Assembly (NCBI GenBank): GCA_036265385.1
Contig: DATAPD010000070.1
Coordinates: forward strand, 62,001-126,000
Origin: DATAPD01 sp036265385
GTDB lineage: Bacteria; Acidobacteriota; Terriglobia; Terriglobales; Acidobacteriaceae
Direction: 5' to 3'
Length of the DNA stretch: 64,000 nt
The translations under genes and the position numbers were made by a program. This document shows positions 17,640 to 27,758 of the stretch, piece after piece. The notes below the pieces were generated by a model. That model saw nothing but the letters and a program-made list of their open reading frames with translations. It ran no database searches and was not told the DNA's origin. Numbering within the stretch: the stretch's first letter is position 1; every line of letters begins with the position of its first letter.

Positions 17640-20600
17640 ATGGAATCACGATTTAAAAGTGGATTCCTTTGGTGTCTGTTAGGACTGTTGCTGTTGTTAG
17701 CCAGCCTGACGCTCGCCCAAACACAATTCGGCACTATTTATGGCCGGGTCGTCGACAAAAGCGGTGCCGTCGTTGTCGATGCAACTATTACGTTAACCAG
17801 TCTCGAGCAGCAGACATCTCAAACAACAAAAACTGGCGGCGAAGGAAATTACACTTTTGCGAACGTGCCGCCGGGCCGTTACAAGATCAGCACGCAGAAA
17901 GAAGGCTTCGCCTCGATCGAAAAGACGATTCTCGTACAGGTCGCTGATCGTTTGACGGAAGATTTTCAGATTCAAATTGGTAGCGCTGCTGAGACCTTAA
18001 CCGTTGAAGCCTCCACGGTACAGGTCAACACCACATCCGGAGATGTTTCCCACACGATCACGAGCAGCCAGCTCGAGAACTTGCCGCTTCTAACCAAAAA
18101 TCCTTATGCGCTGATTGGGATGGCCGCCGGTGCAACAGACACAGCGGCCGGAGTCGGTGACGTACGCGGGACGGGATTCTCAGTCGGCGGACAGCGTACT
18201 TCCTCCGTGAATTACCTGCTCGATGGCAGCGAGAACAATGAGACATTCATCACCGGTCCCGCCGCATTGGTTCCGAATGACACCGTACAGGAATTCAAAG
18301 TTCAGTCCAATGCGATGACCGCGGAATTCGGGCGAAATGCGGTCGTCACGAACGTGGTCACGAAATCCGGAACCAATCAGCTCCATGGTTCCGCTTCTGA
18401 GTACTACCGCGGTGCGGCACTCACATCCAATACCGTTCAGAATAAAGAAAACAACACACCGAAGCCGAACTTTGTTCGCAACGATTTCACTTTCGCTGCG
18501 GGCGGGCCGATCATCAAAGATAAGACCTTCTTCTACGCGGCCCTGGAAGGCGTTCGTGTTCGTTCCCAAGGCGTCGCGTTCTGGTGGGTGCCGACTCAAC
18601 AGTTCGTGGACAACGTGGCCCCGAACATGGCCGCTTATATCAATTCCGGTGGTCCGTTGCCGACAAGCAATCCTAGCAATTGCATGACAGCGGACACATT
18701 TGCTCAACTCCAATTTGCTTCCTCACCCACTTTCACGAACCCAAATACCGGACTTGCGATTCCTGGTGACACACCGTTCTTCTGCGAAACCACAACTCGC
18801 CCACCGATCGATGCGGGCGGCGGTACCGGTGGCAATCAATGGAATGCAGTCGGAAAAATCGACCACAACTTCACGCCGGCAACACGGCTCTCATTCCGTT
18901 ACGCGTTCACTGACATCAAGAACCCCCTCGGCGCCAGCGCCGTAGCGGCTTCCGATTCACCTTGGCCCGATTTCCGTAGCGATCGCACTTTCACAAGCGC
19001 CAACTACGGAGCGACTCTAACGCACACGTTCTCTTCCAACATGGTGAACGAATCGCGTTTAAACTTCATGCGCACCGAACCGCAGAATCCGAACGGCGTA
19101 GGCGATCCGTCAATCCCATGCCTTCAGGTTCCAAACCTGATCGGTAGTCCGGACGGAAATCCCGTCGTTTTCCCAGGGTACATCCCGAACATCTGCCAAT
19201 TCGCCAGCCTGCGTGCAGGTGGACCCCAAAACACCATCTCCGCGGGAACCGGCTTCACCCTCGCCAAAGGAAAGCAGACCTTCAAGTGGGGCGCAGGTTT
19301 CACCCACTTGCGTGACAATCACGTCTTCGCAGCCTTTGAGGGCGGAACGGGCGCTTTCACTGATCCACAGAACATGATTGATGGCACCTTTGATGGAACC
19401 TATCTCCTAGCGATCGATCCGAAAGGTCACGTGCCCGGAGACCTCTACGATCCTTCTATCGATGGTCCACTCACCGCGCCAAACTTCGGACGCCACTACC
19501 GCTACAACGAAGTTTCGCTCTACGGTGAGGATTCCATCCGCGTCACCAATCGCTTCACCCTCACTCTCGGATTACGTTGGGAGTACTTTGGCGTTTTGCA
19601 TAGCCCCACTGCCGAACGGTCCCTCGACGCCAACTTCTTGTTCGACGCTACGGGAAGTCCGAAGGCCCTCAACCCGTCTAAAACCATTTACGAACAGGTG
19701 CGCGACGGACGTTTCCAGCGAACCAACAACCTTTTCAATCAAGACTGGAATAATTTCGGTCCCCGCCTGGGCATAGCCTGGGATGTTTTCGGCAACGGAG
19801 GCACGTCGGTCCGCGCCGGTTACGGAATGTTCTACGACAAGAACTTCGGCAATGCACTGTTCAACGTCATTCAGAACGCGCCGAACAACAATACGGCCGT
19901 TGTGGGCGGCGTTACGGGCGCAGTCGATCCAAACTCCTACGTTCTGCTTACCAATCTGCTTGGCTCAGGCGCGTTTCCTGTCACTGGTTCGGCGCGCATG
20001 CTTGATCAGAACATGGTCACAGCTTACAGCCAGGAATGGAACGCTGGAATTGAACACGACATCATGCACAAGGGCGTGATCGCTTCGGTGACCTACAAGG
20101 GAACCAAGGGCGATAAGCTCTATTCTCTCAACAATCTCAACCAGCGCGGCTCTTGCTTGCGCGATCCCAGCATAGAAGATGTCTGCGATCCGACCGCTGG
20201 AAGAACATCACGGCTAAACCAAACTGGTGTAAGCGGCACCAACCGTCGCGGCAACGAAGGCTTCTCTCGTTACAACGCGGTTAGCGCTGAATTGAAAACG
20301 CGTTCGGTGCATGGCCTTATGCTGAATGGGTCATACACGTACGCAAGTTGGAAAGACAACAGCAGCAGTTTCTTTGGCGACAGCTTCTATGACGGCATCT
20401 TCGGGCAATTCGGATTCCGCGACCCATACAATCCTGGAGCGGATTATTCGACTTCCTCAAACGATATCCGTCAACGCTTTGTGGTCGCCTACACCTACGA
20501 ATTACCGTTCGCCAAACACCTGTCTGGAGTTTCCAAACAGATTCTGGACGGGTGGAGTCTGAGCGGCGTTTACTCGGCCCAGACGGGAGGTGCATTCTCC

Positions 20601-21140
20601 GTCTATGACCCGATCGACGACGCGCAGTGCACCCGTGACTTCACCGATTTTTGCTATCCGCTGCTTACCGGGAGTGTTCCGAAAATGCAGCAGTCCTACA
20701 CCGGACCAAACACGTTCACCCTGTACGATCTGAGTGGCGTGTTCACAACCCAGGCCAGCTACTGTGCTGCACAAACCGGAGCGCCAGCTGGCGATCCGGT
20801 GAACCTGGCTTGCACAGCAAACCTTTATCAGTTGCAACCCAACCTGCTGTCACCCCGGAACCTGTTCCGTCTCCCAGGACTGTGGACATACGACGCAGCC
20901 GTGGCAAAGCGAGTCTCTCTGGGTGAACGCGTGGGCTTGGAATTCCACGTGGAAGCACTCAACATCTTCAATCACTCAAATCTGTTCGCGACTGCCGGCA
21001 CTAACCTCGTATCAACGGGGCTGGACGGACTGACTACTGGAACGGTGGTGGGGGCTCGCGGCACACCGCCCGGCGTCAACGCTGCCGGCGTGACAGTGGA
21101 GCGACGCTCCGTGCAATTAGGAGTGAAACTCACGTTCTAG
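17640..21140 (+). CDS. Oar-like TonB-dependent receptor with carboxypeptidase-regulatory domain (copy 1)
   Basis: A giant outer-membrane protein of 1166 residues. It has a signal peptide (FLWCLLGLLLLLASLTLAQ), an N-terminal carboxypeptidase-regulatory-like beta domain (GTIYGRVVDKSGAVVVDATI...YKISTQKEGF), a plug domain (SSQLENLPLLTKNPY...GTGFSVGGQR) and a long C-terminal barrel ending in VQLGVKLTF with the terminal aromatic typical of outer-membrane barrels. The transported substrate is unknown. The ATG at 17640 is preceded by a perfect AGGAGG at 7 nt; the frame upstream to 17562 is not needed. It is clearly paralogous to the 22911 gene, sharing blocks such as NRRGNEGFSRY and LRWEYFGVLHSP. It stands alone with its own terminator. 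Confidence 0.93.
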   Translation: MESRFKSGFLWCLLGLLLLLASLTLAQTQFGTIYGRVVDKSGAVVVDATITLTSLEQQTSQTTKTGGEGNYTFANVPPGRYKISTQKEGFASIEKTILVQVADRLTEDFQIQIGSAAETLTVEASTVQVNTTSGDVSHTITSSQLENLPLLTKNPYALIGMAAGATDTAAGVGDVRGTGFSVGGQRTSSVNYLLDGSENNETFITGPAALVPNDTVQEFKVQSNAMTAEFGRNAVVTNVVTKSGTNQLHGSASEYYRGAALTSNTVQNKENNTPKPNFVRNDFTFAAGGPIIKDKTFFYAALEGVRVRSQGVAFWWVPTQQFVDNVAPNMAAYINSGGPLPTSNPSNCMTADTFAQLQFASSPTFTNPNTGLAIPGDTPFFCETTTRPPIDAGGGTGGNQWNAVGKIDHNFTPATRLSFRYAFTDIKNPLGASAVAASDSPWPDFRSDRTFTSANYGATLTHTFSSNMVNESRLNFMRTEPQNPNGVGDPSIPCLQVPNLIGSPDGNPVVFPGYIPNICQFASLRAGGPQNTISAGTGFTLAKGKQTFKWGAGFTHLRDNHVFAAFEGGTGAFTDPQNMIDGTFDGTYLLAIDPKGHVPGDLYDPSIDGPLTAPNFGRHYRYNEVSLYGEDSIRVTNRFTLTLGLRWEYFGVLHSPTAERSLDANFLFDATGSPKALNPSKTIYEQVRDGRFQRTNNLFNQDWNNFGPRLGIAWDVFGNGGTSVRAGYGMFYDKNFGNALFNVIQNAPNNNTAVVGGVTGAVDPNSYVLLTNLLGSGAFPVTGSARMLDQNMVTAYSQEWNAGIEHDIMHKGVIASVTYKGTKGDKLYSLNNLNQRGSCLRDPSIEDVCDPTAGRTSRLNQTGVSGTNRRGNEGFSRYNAVSAELKTRSVHGLMLNGSYTYASWKDNSSSFFGDSFYDGIFGQFGFRDPYNPGADYSTSSNDIRQRFVVAYTYELPFAKHLSGVSKQILDGWSLSGVYSAQTGGAFSVYDPIDDAQCTRDFTDFCYPLLTGSVPKMQQSYTGPNTFTLYDLSGVFTTQASYCAAQTGAPAGDPVNLACTANLYQLQPNLLSPRNLFRLPGLWTYDAAVAKRVSLGERVGLEFHVEALNIFNHSNLFATAGTNLVSTGLDGLTTGTVVGARGTPPGVNAAGVTVERRSVQLGVKLTF

Positions 21141-21161
21141 CAATGCTGCACTCACTGATAT

Positions 21162-21190
21162 GGGGAGCCGCCAGGCTCCCCGTTTTTTTT
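21162..21190 (+). terminator. Rho-independent terminator
   Basis: An 8-bp stem GGGGAGCC / GGCTCCCC with loop GCCA, then G and a run of eight T. It ends the first receptor gene. Confidence 0.93.
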
Positions 21191-21238
21191 GACTCTGGTC
21201 ATTTCAATTCACTTGGTCGATTGAAAACACCTCCCGAC

Positions 21239-22201
21239 TCAGCGTTGCTCCTTCTTCAGCATCTCCATCTTCTTCCGCACGGCAGGCATGTAGGGACTTT
21301 GCGGATCGGCCTTCGCGAATTCCTCCAATTCCCGCAGCGCATTGCCTGGGTCCTGCTTCGCCAAGTACACATCCACCATGAGTAGATGAGTCGTGGTCGG
21401 CGCTCCGGCCGATTGATGGGCCTGCAAAGCGTACTGCATCGCCTTGTCGTATTGCTTCATTCCGGAATAGCAGCGCGCCAACTGATAGGGCGGTTCCCAA
21501 CTCGTGGGGTCCAGGCGCGCACCCTGCAACAGTTCCAGCTCCGCCGCACTGTAATCCTGTTTCTGAACGTAGACCTTTCCGAGCAGTGTGTGCGCTTCCC
21601 CTAAACCAGGCTCAACCGCGATCGCCTTCTTCGCCGATCCCTCGGCCTCATCTAATAATTTCCTTTGAAACTGCGTCACGCCCAGCATGGCTTCTGCACG
21701 CGCAAATTTCGGATAAATCTCCAACGCCTTCTGGAAGTGTTTTGCTGCATCCTCGGGATTTTCTTTCGCACGCTTCATACCTTCGTCGAGATGCTTGCGA
21801 GCTTCTTTCGGAACTGCAAGATCAGCTGCTGAGGCGGCGGACGGTGACGGGCTTAGCTCGCCCCGCTTCTGCTCCGGTCGCAATGCCACGTCGAAGGATT
21901 GCATCGCGCCGTCAGGAACATCGATGCTCTCGCGGCTAGGGATGTACCCCGGCGCACGGACTTCAAGGTAATAGTTGCCAGCCGCCACTCCCGCCAATGT
22001 CAGGTTTCCAGTCTTATCTGTGAATCCGCGATGACCCTCCGCGCCACCACCGAATGTAGCGAGGCCCACTTCTGCCTGCGCCACAGATTCCTCCGTAGAG
22101 GCATTTCGAACTCTGACAGTGAGCGTTCCGGGAGTTTGCGCATGCAGCGCTGTCACGCCCAATACTAGGGATACCAACACGCAAATCTTGATAAAACGCA
22201 T
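21239..22201 (-). CDS. TPR protein with carboxypeptidase-regulatory-like domain
   Basis: An exported protein of 320 residues: a signal peptide (IKICVLVSLVLGVTALHAQ), a beta-sandwich carboxypeptidase-regulatory-like domain (GTLTVRVRNASTEESVAQAE...GNYYLEVRAPGYIPSRES), and then four to five tetratricopeptide repeats (AAKHFQKALEIYPKFARAEA; AEGSAKKAIAVEPGLGEAHT; QPYQL-like consensus with A8/G/Y positions). The ATG at 22201 has GGAGG 7 nt upstream. It lies between two receptors that carry the same type of beta domain, so a shared role in outer-membrane uptake or complex assembly is plausible but inferred. Confidence 0.85.
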   Translation of the reverse strand: MRFIKICVLVSLVLGVTALHAQTPGTLTVRVRNASTEESVAQAEVGLATFGGGAEGHRGFTDKTGNLTLAGVAAGNYYLEVRAPGYIPSRESIDVPDGAMQSFDVALRPEQKRGELSPSPSAASAADLAVPKEARKHLDEGMKRAKENPEDAAKHFQKALEIYPKFARAEAMLGVTQFQRKLLDEAEGSAKKAIAVEPGLGEAHTLLGKVYVQKQDYSAAELELLQGARLDPTSWEPPYQLARCYSGMKQYDKAMQYALQAHQSAGAPTTTHLLMVDVYLAKQDPGNALRELEEFAKADPQSPYMPAVRKKMEMLKKEQR

Positions 22202-22910
22202 GACTTCGCCTCCACCGAAAACAAGCAGTGTCATAAGACACCAAGTTCGCGTCGCGCAAGCATTTTGTTCGTCGAATGGGCAGAAAACTCTGCACCGAAA
22301 CAATCAACACACAATCACATCGATGAAGACAGCGCTGTATCAGGGTCCCCAATCCTTCGATCGTTCGCACTTCTTCTCTTTCGAGTAAATACTCACCTCT
22401 ATCAAACTAGCTTTCCGTCGCCCTTGGCTCACCTCACTTTTTTCCCGAAATGGAACTAACACTTGCCTTCCCTAACCACGTCGGTTTTCTCTTCTTTGAC
22501 CGCATACCAATTTCCACAGCTCGATCTTCGTAATGTTGTAGGCACCGTCAAAAATAAGCCTGTTGCACTTTGCATCGGTGCCAGCACAAGTAGTTCCGAT
22601 TCACGGCAGTGCAATTTTGGGAAAGTGATTTTTCTCACGGCTCACTGATTGCATTTACATGTCGCGGTTGCAGCTCCAAAACGGGCTCCCGTGTGTTCTC
22701 TTCATCGCGTCGAGTTCCATTTTGGGAATTGATGCAGTCGGTTTCTTGATTCGCATACGGAACACGGACGGCTCGAGTTGCGTGCACTTCGTCACCATCC
22801 GGTCACGTTCCATTCTTACGAAGTTTTTATTACTCCAAGCTCCTGAGCGATGAGATCCGCTCAGTCTTGATGTCGCTCGCTCGCAGTACAGAACTGAGAA
22901 AGGAGAGTTC
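22202..22910. other. Long intergenic region, no gene recognised
   Basis: About 700 bp between the divergent TPR gene and the second receptor gene. Several short frames exist on both strands, none with a convincing ribosome binding site or domain. The last bases hold AAAGGAG, the ribosome binding site of the receptor at 22911. A regulatory leader is possible, but I recognise no known riboswitch. Confidence 0.5.
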
Positions 22911-25900
22911 ATGAAATTAATTCATTCCATATCCCTCGGACTGATGCTTGTTACCTTGCTGGCCACGGCAGCATTTGCGCAAACGCAGTTGGGACAGATC
23001 AGTGGCAAAGTCATTGATCCGAACCAGGCAGTAGTGGTAGATGCAAAAGTTCTAATCACAAATATTTCGACGGGCATTCAGGATATCGTCCAGACAAACG
23101 CAGAAGGTCTCTTCACTCTGGGCAATGTCGCCGTCGGCGACTATGAGGTTTCCATAGAAAAGCAGGGCTTTAAGAAAGTGGTTCAGCACATCAAGGTCGA
23201 AGTCGCACAACGCGTCGGCCTCACCATCAACCTCGAAGTCGGATCCGTCAGCGAGACTGTCGAAGTGACGGCCGGCGCAGTCGCCGTGGTGAATACGCAA
23301 TCCGCCGAAGTCTCACGCGAAATCACCTCCAATGAAGTTTCCAACTTGCCGCTCCTGAACCGGAATCCATATGTTCTGGTCAGCCTCGCGCCCGGCGCTG
23401 TCGATGCGGCGAAGGCGACTGGCGATGAACAAGGTGTCGGCATCGCAATCGCAGGATCCCGAAATCGATCTATCAACTTCTTGCTGGATGGATCGGAGAA
23501 TAATGAGACGTTTTCGACCGGGCCGAGCACTCTTGTTCCAGTCGATGCGATTTCCGAATTCCGCGTCCAAACCAACAGCATGACTGCTGAATTTGGCCGA
23601 AACTCCCTACAGGCCAACGTAGCAACAAAGAGCGGCACCAACGCGATCCATGGTTCCCTGTCCGAGTTCTATCGTGGCTCTGCACTTTCGAGCCAGCCGG
23701 TCGAGGAAAAGGTGAACGACCTTCCGAAAGGTCGGTTTGTTCGTAATGTGTTCGGTGCTTCTCTTGGCGGTCCGATCATTAAGGACAAAACCTTCTACTT
23801 CGGTGCATTCGAAGGGACGCGCGTTCGCAGCACAGGACGTAACTTCTATTACGTTCCAACCCAGCAGTTCTTCGATAACGCTTCTACCAACATGCAGGAT
23901 TATCTGCAGGCCGGCGGCGGCGTGCCTCAACCGCTGTTGCCCGATGTCCTCACGCCGATCGACATCCTGATCGCAGAAGGCGCGATTACCGACGCGTCCC
24001 AGTACAACACTGGGCTGAACACAGATGGCATTCCGACAGCGCTGTTTACGTCGGGGACGACCAACGCGATTGCGGCTGATACACCGCTCTATCAGCGGAC
24101 CTACACCAGCGTGCCGATCGACGCAGGCGGTGGGCTCGCTCAAGATGCCTGGTCAGTCTTTGGCCGCGTTGATCACCAATTCAGTGACCGTACAAACCTG
24201 GGCGGTCGCTGGGCGTGGTACCGCAGGCTATCTCCAGTGGGTTCCGGCAGCGATAGCCCGTTTTCGGAGTTCAACACCGAAAGCAACTTCCGCAGCCAGA
24301 ACGCCAGCCTGGTTCTGACTCACGCATTCAGTGCGCAGCTCTTCAACGAAACCAGAGTCGGTTACAGCCGCACGATCCCCGATGCTCCTTTGGGACAGGG
24401 TGATCCGAACGTCATGTGCTTCACGTATGGCTTCTCTGGCAGCATCGGTACTGGCGATCAAATGGTAGGACCGGGTTATCTGCCCGCCTCCTGCTATGGC
24501 TTCGCTATTCCAAGCGGCGGTCCGCAGAATACTTACTCCGCCTACAGTGGCTTTACATGGTCGAAGGGTCGCCACATTTGGAAGTGGGGAGCCTACGGCC
24601 GCCACCTTCGCGACAATCACACGTTTGGCGCTTTCGAGAACGCATATGGCCAATCGTCCGATATGCAGAATTATCTCGACGGCGTTTCAGATGCCGATTT
24701 CCGTTTAGCCTTTAACCCCAAAGGCAAGGTGCCAGGTGAAACTTACACCATCGCAACTGACGGACCCGTAGTGGCGCCAAGCTTCACACGGCACTATCAC
24801 TACAACGAATTCGCTCTCTATTTCGAAGATCAGTTCAAGATTCTTCCTCGTGTCAGTCTGACCGCAGGCATGCGCTGGGAGTACTTCGGAGTGCTGCATA
24901 GCCCGAATGCAGAGCGCTTCCTTGATGCAAACCTGTTCTTGGACGCGGTTGGCTCTCCTACTGCACTGACGCCAGGAAAAACTGTCTTCGAACAAGTACG
25001 CGATGCGCGTTTTGCACGCACCGGCAACCTCTTCAACCAGGATTTCAACAATTTCGCGCCTCGCGTCGGAATTGCCTGGGACATGTTCGGTAACTCCCGG
25101 ACTGTTCTCCGCGCCGGTTACGGGGTTTACTACGATGCGAACTTCGGAAACGCGCTCTTCAATGTGATCCAAAATCCGCCCAACTACGCGGTGGCCATTG
25201 CACCCGGAGGCCACGTTTATCCCAACCAGTACGACACTCTCACCGAGGCACTCGGAGCGTCCGCCGGATCCTTCACCTACACCAGCTCAGCTCGCATGCT
25301 GAACCGGGACATGGTGACGGCGTACAGCCAGCAATGGAATGCGACGATTGAGCATGACGTTTTCGGAAAAGGCATCTTCGCATCCATCGGTTACGTTGGT
25401 TCGAAGGGTGACAAACTCTATTCCTTGAACAACCTGAACCAGCGCGGTTCCTGCATCTTCCTGGATTCATGTGGAAGCGGCAGCATCGGTTCCCCCTACA
25501 ACCGTCTCAACACCGGCGTCACTGGAATGAACCGGCGTGGTAATGAAGGTTTTTCGCGTTATCACTCCATGCAGTTACAGGTGCGCACCAAGGAGATCGC
25601 TCATACAGGTCTGCAACTCAATGCGAACTACACATGGGCACGCTCCATCGATAATTCCACGTCGTTCTTCAACGACTCAAGCTTTGACAGCAACGGGGAT
25701 TTCGGATTCAGCAATCCGTACAACCCGCGTGCTGACAAAGCCAGTTCGTCGAATGACATTCACCATCGTCTGGCCATCAATTACTCATGGGAGGTTCCGT
25801 GGACTCGCAACATGAAAGGAATTTCTGGAACTCTCCTCGGAGGCTGGACCGTAACCGGCATCTATACGGCGCAGACCGGCGGAGCATTTTCGGTTTACGA

Positions 25901-26444
25901 GGACCTAGGCGTATTCGACGATGCCTGCAGCGTTAGCGCCGCGAACGGATGCTATCCCGTCGTAACTGGTGCTCTTCCCGGCCAGCAATCAAGTTGGATC
26001 GATGCTGGTCCAAACCGCACCGTGCTTTATGACTTCTCTAATTCGCTTACGAGCCTCTCCGACTATTGCAATGTGCCGGCAAGGCTTGCTGATCACAGCA
26101 ATGATGCTGCTGTGGAAGCGGGACGCGCGTGCACTCAGGAACTCTATTATTTTCCGCCGAATGGATTGTTCCTCAGCCGGAACACTTTCCGTACCCCGGG
26201 ATACTGGAACTTCGACGCAGGCATTTTGAAAAACTTCAAGCTGCCGCGCGAAGGAATGGGCATTCAGTTCCGAGCAGAGTTGTTCAACGTGTTCAATCAC
26301 TCCAATCTGTACGCCGATCCCAACACCAACCTGCTCACCTCTGGTCAGGTATTGGCTCGTCGAGGAGTGCCTCCAGGACATGAACTGTACGGGACCGTTT
26401 ATGACCGCAGAAACATCCAGCTGGGATTGAAGTTCACGTTCTAG
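22911..26444 (+). CDS. Oar-like TonB-dependent receptor with carboxypeptidase-regulatory domain (copy 2)
   Basis: An outer-membrane receptor of 1177 residues, paralogous to the 17640 gene along its whole length. It has a signal peptide (ISLGLMLVTLLATAAFAQ), a regulatory-like beta domain (GQISGKVIDPNQAVVVDAKV), a plug (SNEVSNLPLLNRNPYVLVSL), and a barrel with LLDGSENNETFSTGPSTLVP, FSRYHSMQLQVRT and the closing IQLGLKFTF. The start has AAAGGAG 7 nt upstream. The ligand is unknown. No TonB box was confidently located, as is common in this group. A TTCG-loop terminator follows. Confidence 0.93.
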   Translation: MKLIHSISLGLMLVTLLATAAFAQTQLGQISGKVIDPNQAVVVDAKVLITNISTGIQDIVQTNAEGLFTLGNVAVGDYEVSIEKQGFKKVVQHIKVEVAQRVGLTINLEVGSVSETVEVTAGAVAVVNTQSAEVSREITSNEVSNLPLLNRNPYVLVSLAPGAVDAAKATGDEQGVGIAIAGSRNRSINFLLDGSENNETFSTGPSTLVPVDAISEFRVQTNSMTAEFGRNSLQANVATKSGTNAIHGSLSEFYRGSALSSQPVEEKVNDLPKGRFVRNVFGASLGGPIIKDKTFYFGAFEGTRVRSTGRNFYYVPTQQFFDNASTNMQDYLQAGGGVPQPLLPDVLTPIDILIAEGAITDASQYNTGLNTDGIPTALFTSGTTNAIAADTPLYQRTYTSVPIDAGGGLAQDAWSVFGRVDHQFSDRTNLGGRWAWYRRLSPVGSGSDSPFSEFNTESNFRSQNASLVLTHAFSAQLFNETRVGYSRTIPDAPLGQGDPNVMCFTYGFSGSIGTGDQMVGPGYLPASCYGFAIPSGGPQNTYSAYSGFTWSKGRHIWKWGAYGRHLRDNHTFGAFENAYGQSSDMQNYLDGVSDADFRLAFNPKGKVPGETYTIATDGPVVAPSFTRHYHYNEFALYFEDQFKILPRVSLTAGMRWEYFGVLHSPNAERFLDANLFLDAVGSPTALTPGKTVFEQVRDARFARTGNLFNQDFNNFAPRVGIAWDMFGNSRTVLRAGYGVYYDANFGNALFNVIQNPPNYAVAIAPGGHVYPNQYDTLTEALGASAGSFTYTSSARMLNRDMVTAYSQQWNATIEHDVFGKGIFASIGYVGSKGDKLYSLNNLNQRGSCIFLDSCGSGSIGSPYNRLNTGVTGMNRRGNEGFSRYHSMQLQVRTKEIAHTGLQLNANYTWARSIDNSTSFFNDSSFDSNGDFGFSNPYNPRADKASSSNDIHHRLAINYSWEVPWTRNMKGISGTLLGGWTVTGIYTAQTGGAFSVYEDLGVFDDACSVSAANGCYPVVTGALPGQQSSWIDAGPNRTVLYDFSNSLTSLSDYCNVPARLADHSNDAAVEAGRACTQELYYFPPNGLFLSRNTFRTPGYWNFDAGILKNFKLPREGMGIQFRAELFNVFNHSNLYADPNTNLLTSGQVLARRGVPPGHELYGTVYDRRNIQLGLKFTF

Positions 26445-26470
26445 TTGGGCAATTGACCCAGAAACACAAA

Positions 26471-26499
26471 CGGACGGGCTTCGGCCCGTCCGCTTTTTT
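26471..26499 (+). terminator. Rho-independent terminator with TTCG tetraloop
   Basis: CGGACGGGC / GCCCGTCCG, a 9-bp stem capped by the stable TTCG tetraloop, then C and TTTTTT. It ends the second receptor gene, just before the convergent DHS-like gene. Confidence 0.95.
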
Positions 26500-26509
26500 C
26501 GTTAGCTAT

Positions 26510-27625
26510 TTAGGCTTTCTTCTTGGCCGGCTTCGTTTCCGCCTTACGACTGCTGCCGCCTTTATCCAACCTTTCGAATACTGCAGCAACGATCAACGGC
26601 AGTCCCACCGTTGCATCCACGAACACCTCGCCGAATTGTCCGCCTTCTGCAGGAGGCACGAATTTACCCCACGAAACCGCCTCACTGTAAGGGCTGCCAG
26701 ATAGGCCACCCCAATACACCGGTTCAGGACAGATTCGTAATCCATAGTGATAGCGCTTCAGCGGAACATCTTCTCCGCCCCTCCTATGTCGCAACTCAAT
26801 GAAGGGACCGAACTGTTGCGACCAGTTGCGCGGTACGCCGCCCCCGATTGTGAAGATCCCAAGGCGCTTTTGCTTGAGAAGCGTCTCTGCAAAAAATTCC
26901 AGGTCGAGAAACGGATCAAATCGTAACAGGGGTTTCTTATCGCGCGTGCGCTCACGATTGGAGAGTGCATAATCCAGCCCCAGTTCCGAATCCGTAAATG
27001 CTGGCACAAAAACGGGCACATTCTTCTCGTACGCGGACTTCAGGATGCCGCGTTGCCCCTTGGCGTGCTTGGCCAGGTACTCCCCCACCGCTCTGTTCAG
27101 CTTGTGAGAACAGAGCACCTCTGCCGTATCCCATTTCTCGAGCACATTGAAGATGACCCGCTCCACATCATCGAGGTTCTGCTCTGGCTCTAATGTGTCG
27201 TAGACGCGGTTGTATCCCGCCTCGTACAACTCTTCATCGGTAAATTCCGGATTGTGGCGAAAGTGCGCCCGCCCCGTCGCTTCCACCAGACCGTGCGCCA
27301 TGAGCGCACCAGTCGAAACGATGGCTTTCACAATGCCGCGATCGATCAAATCGGCGATGATCAGCCCCTGCTTTGCCACCGTCATCGCTCCCGCCAGCGT
27401 CATTACCACGAAGCAGTCTTTGTCGCGGGCCATGGCTTCGAGCACATCCGCCGCTTCCCCCAGTTGACGTCCGGTGAAGGCTGTCTGGGCCATGGCCCGC
27501 ACCAAATCGTCGATCGAAGAGATGCGACCCAAATCAAGTGGGTGCAACGGGATTAATTTGTCCTCGACTGGGTCGTGCAGCTTGCGCTCGATGCCAGAGC
27601 CATCGTCGTGATTTCCGTGCTTCAC
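26510..27625 (-). CDS. Deoxyhypusine synthase-like protein
   Basis: A 371-residue member of the deoxyhypusine synthase superfamily (NAD-dependent aminobutyl transfer from spermidine or putrescine). NAD/substrate blocks are present: LTLAGAMTVAKQGLIIADLI, VSTGA, FVPAFTDSELGLDYAL, and the C-terminal SGSPYSEAVSWGKF. The segment that carries the catalytic lysine of true DHS (Lys329 in human, GGGVxKHH) reads GGGVPRNW here, with Arg266 in that place. Bacteria have no eIF5A, so the acceptor must differ; a polyamine such as in homospermidine formation is a candidate. The GTG at 27625 is chosen because GGAGG lies 7 nt upstream. The C terminus is Lys-rich. It is divergent from an N-carbamoylputrescine amidase gene. 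Confidence 0.87.
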   Translation of the reverse strand: MKHGNHDDGSGIERKLHDPVEDKLIPLHPLDLGRISSIDDLVRAMAQTAFTGRQLGEAADVLEAMARDKDCFVVMTLAGAMTVAKQGLIIADLIDRGIVKAIVSTGALMAHGLVEATGRAHFRHNPEFTDEELYEAGYNRVYDTLEPEQNLDDVERVIFNVLEKWDTAEVLCSHKLNRAVGEYLAKHAKGQRGILKSAYEKNVPVFVPAFTDSELGLDYALSNRERTRDKKPLLRFDPFLDLEFFAETLLKQKRLGIFTIGGGVPRNWSQQFGPFIELRHRRGGEDVPLKRYHYGLRICPEPVYWGGLSGSPYSEAVSWGKFVPPAEGGQFGEVFVDATVGLPLIVAAVFERLDKGGSSRKAETKPAKKKA

Positions 27626-27758
27626 AGTAACGCCTCCCCTACACGGCTTTTTGCGAAGGTTTAATGTACTAGATAGAAGCATTGCTCGCCACGATCCAAG
27701 CCCGAGCAGCAATCTTCCTTTGATATTCTATTTGCTCATGTCGTCAAAGGAGCCATCC

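Noticed and set aside
22463..22853. Small plus-strand ORFs in the 700-bp gap before the second receptor
   Set aside because: No ribosome site, no domain, and overlapping frames of similar length on the other strand.
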